6,104 bases of DNA, from NCBI GenBank assembly GCA_051252075.1, contig JBPOFU010000134.1, positions 1 through 6,104 on the forward strand. The letters run 5' to 3'. The translations under genes and the position numbers were made by a program. This document shows positions 5,584 through 6,104 of the stretch, in pieces; within the stretch, counting starts at the first letter, position 1; each line of letters opens with the position of its first letter. This stretch comes from Oceanococcus sp051252075 (lineage in GTDB: Bacteria; Pseudomonadota; Gammaproteobacteria; Nevskiales; Oceanococcaceae). The notes beneath the pieces are model-generated. The model made no database searches. It was not told the origin of the DNA and saw only the letters and a list, made by a program, of their open reading frames with translations.

Positions 5584-6104
5584 GCTTGGGCTCCATCGCG
5601 TTGATTGACCAGATCAACAAAGATCTCTTCCAAAGAACTTTCACGCGTATTCACATCCTTAAACGCTATGTTTAGTTGATCCAGCTTTCGCATCAGTTGA
5701 GACATCGCTTGACGATCCTCATTGGCGTTAAAGCTATAGGACAATTCTTGCCCCTGCGCTTTGAGCTCCACCGGCCAATCGGCCAAGCCTTCGGGGAGCT
5801 CATGCAAAGGTTCTAGCAAGCTCAAATTCAATTGTTTCTGGCCAAGCTGTTGCATTAATGCACTTTTCTCATCCACCAAAATCAACTCACCGCTATGAAT
5901 GATGCCAATGCGATCGGCCATTTCCTCGGCTTCTTCGATGTAATGCGTGGTCAAGATTATGGTGACACCTGAGGCTCTCAGATCCGCAACCATGGCCCAC
6001 ATATCACGCCGCAGTTCAACATCAACTCCGGCGGTAGGTTCGTCCAGGAACAAGATATCGGGTTCGTGCGACAAGGCCTTGGCAATCATCACTCGACGCT
6101 TCAT
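5580..6104 (-). CDS. yadG: ABC transporter ATP-binding protein, YadG-like, C-terminal part
   Basis: This is the nucleotide-binding subunit of the exporter, cut by the right window edge, so its Walker A, Q-loop and most of the signature motif are missing. The visible 174 residues begin with MKRRVMIAKAL, the tail of an LSGGMKRR-type signature, so the leading Met is internal and not a start. Walker B ILFLDEP (17-23), the D-loop AGVD (25-28) and the H-switch TTH (H54 here) follow. The remaining 100 residues are the regulatory/C-terminal region, ending in TRESSLEEIFVDLV, which is common to ABC-2 export ATPases of the CcmA/DrrA/YadG type. The stop overlaps the permease start by ATGA. The protein powers export through the permease. 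Confidence 0.9.
   Translation of the reverse strand: MKRRVMIAKALSHEPDILFLDEPTAGVDVELRRDMWAMVADLRASGVTIILTTHYIEEAEEMADRIGIIHSGELILVDEKSALMQQLGQKQLNLSLLEPLHELPEGLADWPVELKAQGQELSYSFNANEDRQAMSQLMRKLDQLNIAFKDVNTRESSLEEIFVDLVNQRDGAQA
5591..5594 (-). promoter_or_regulatory. Ribosome binding site for the YadH-like permease
   Basis: On the minus strand GGAG lies 7 bases upstream of the ATG at 5583, inside the end of the ATPase gene. It supports this start alongside the ATGA overlap. Confidence 0.55.

Overview
The window looks like chromosomal DNA of a Gram-negative proteobacterium, probably a gammaproteobacterium. It carries a TonB-dependent outer-membrane receptor and homologues of the yadG/yadH exporter pair. 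Composition is moderately GC-rich, genes are tightly packed and neighbours often overlap by 4 bases (ATGA). The lineage is inferred from gene content only; nothing here fixes genus or species. I see no mobile element, CRISPR array, tRNA or rRNA.

Layout. Positions 1-1344 (+) hold the 3' end of a DsbA-fold, 2-hydroxychromene-2-carboxylate isomerase-like gene, overlapping by ATGA a gene for a 376-residue glutathione S-transferase-like protein. Positions 1345-1426 are a short intergenic stretch with a notable inverted repeat. Positions 1427-3886 (+) hold a metal-uptake module: a small His-rich exported protein with a CxxC motif, then a 701-residue ZnuD-like TonB-dependent receptor with His/Asp/Glu-rich loops. 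A terminator-like hairpin lies between these two genes. Positions 3887-3928 are a convergent junction containing a 12-bp perfect stem-loop. Positions 3929-6104 (-) hold a three-gene operon read right to left: an ABC transporter ATPase (yadG-like, cut by the window edge), its ABC-2 permease (yadH-like), and a DUF815-type AAA+ ATPase. Each gene overlaps the next by ATGA.

How the genes work together. The first pair suggests a thiol/glutathione-linked detoxification or catabolic unit. The second pair fits import of a divalent metal, most likely zinc, across the outer membrane: the receptor does the TonB-driven transport, and the small periplasmic or membrane-anchored protein may bind metal. The minus-strand operon encodes an inner-membrane ABC exporter of unknown substrate plus a P-loop ATPase of unknown role.

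Most of this is ordinary. The points most worth a second look are the hairpin 18 bases upstream of the receptor start (possible attenuator), the palindrome overlapping alternative starts of the small gene, and the unusual metal-ligand-rich segments of the receptor, including an EF-hand-like Asp loop.
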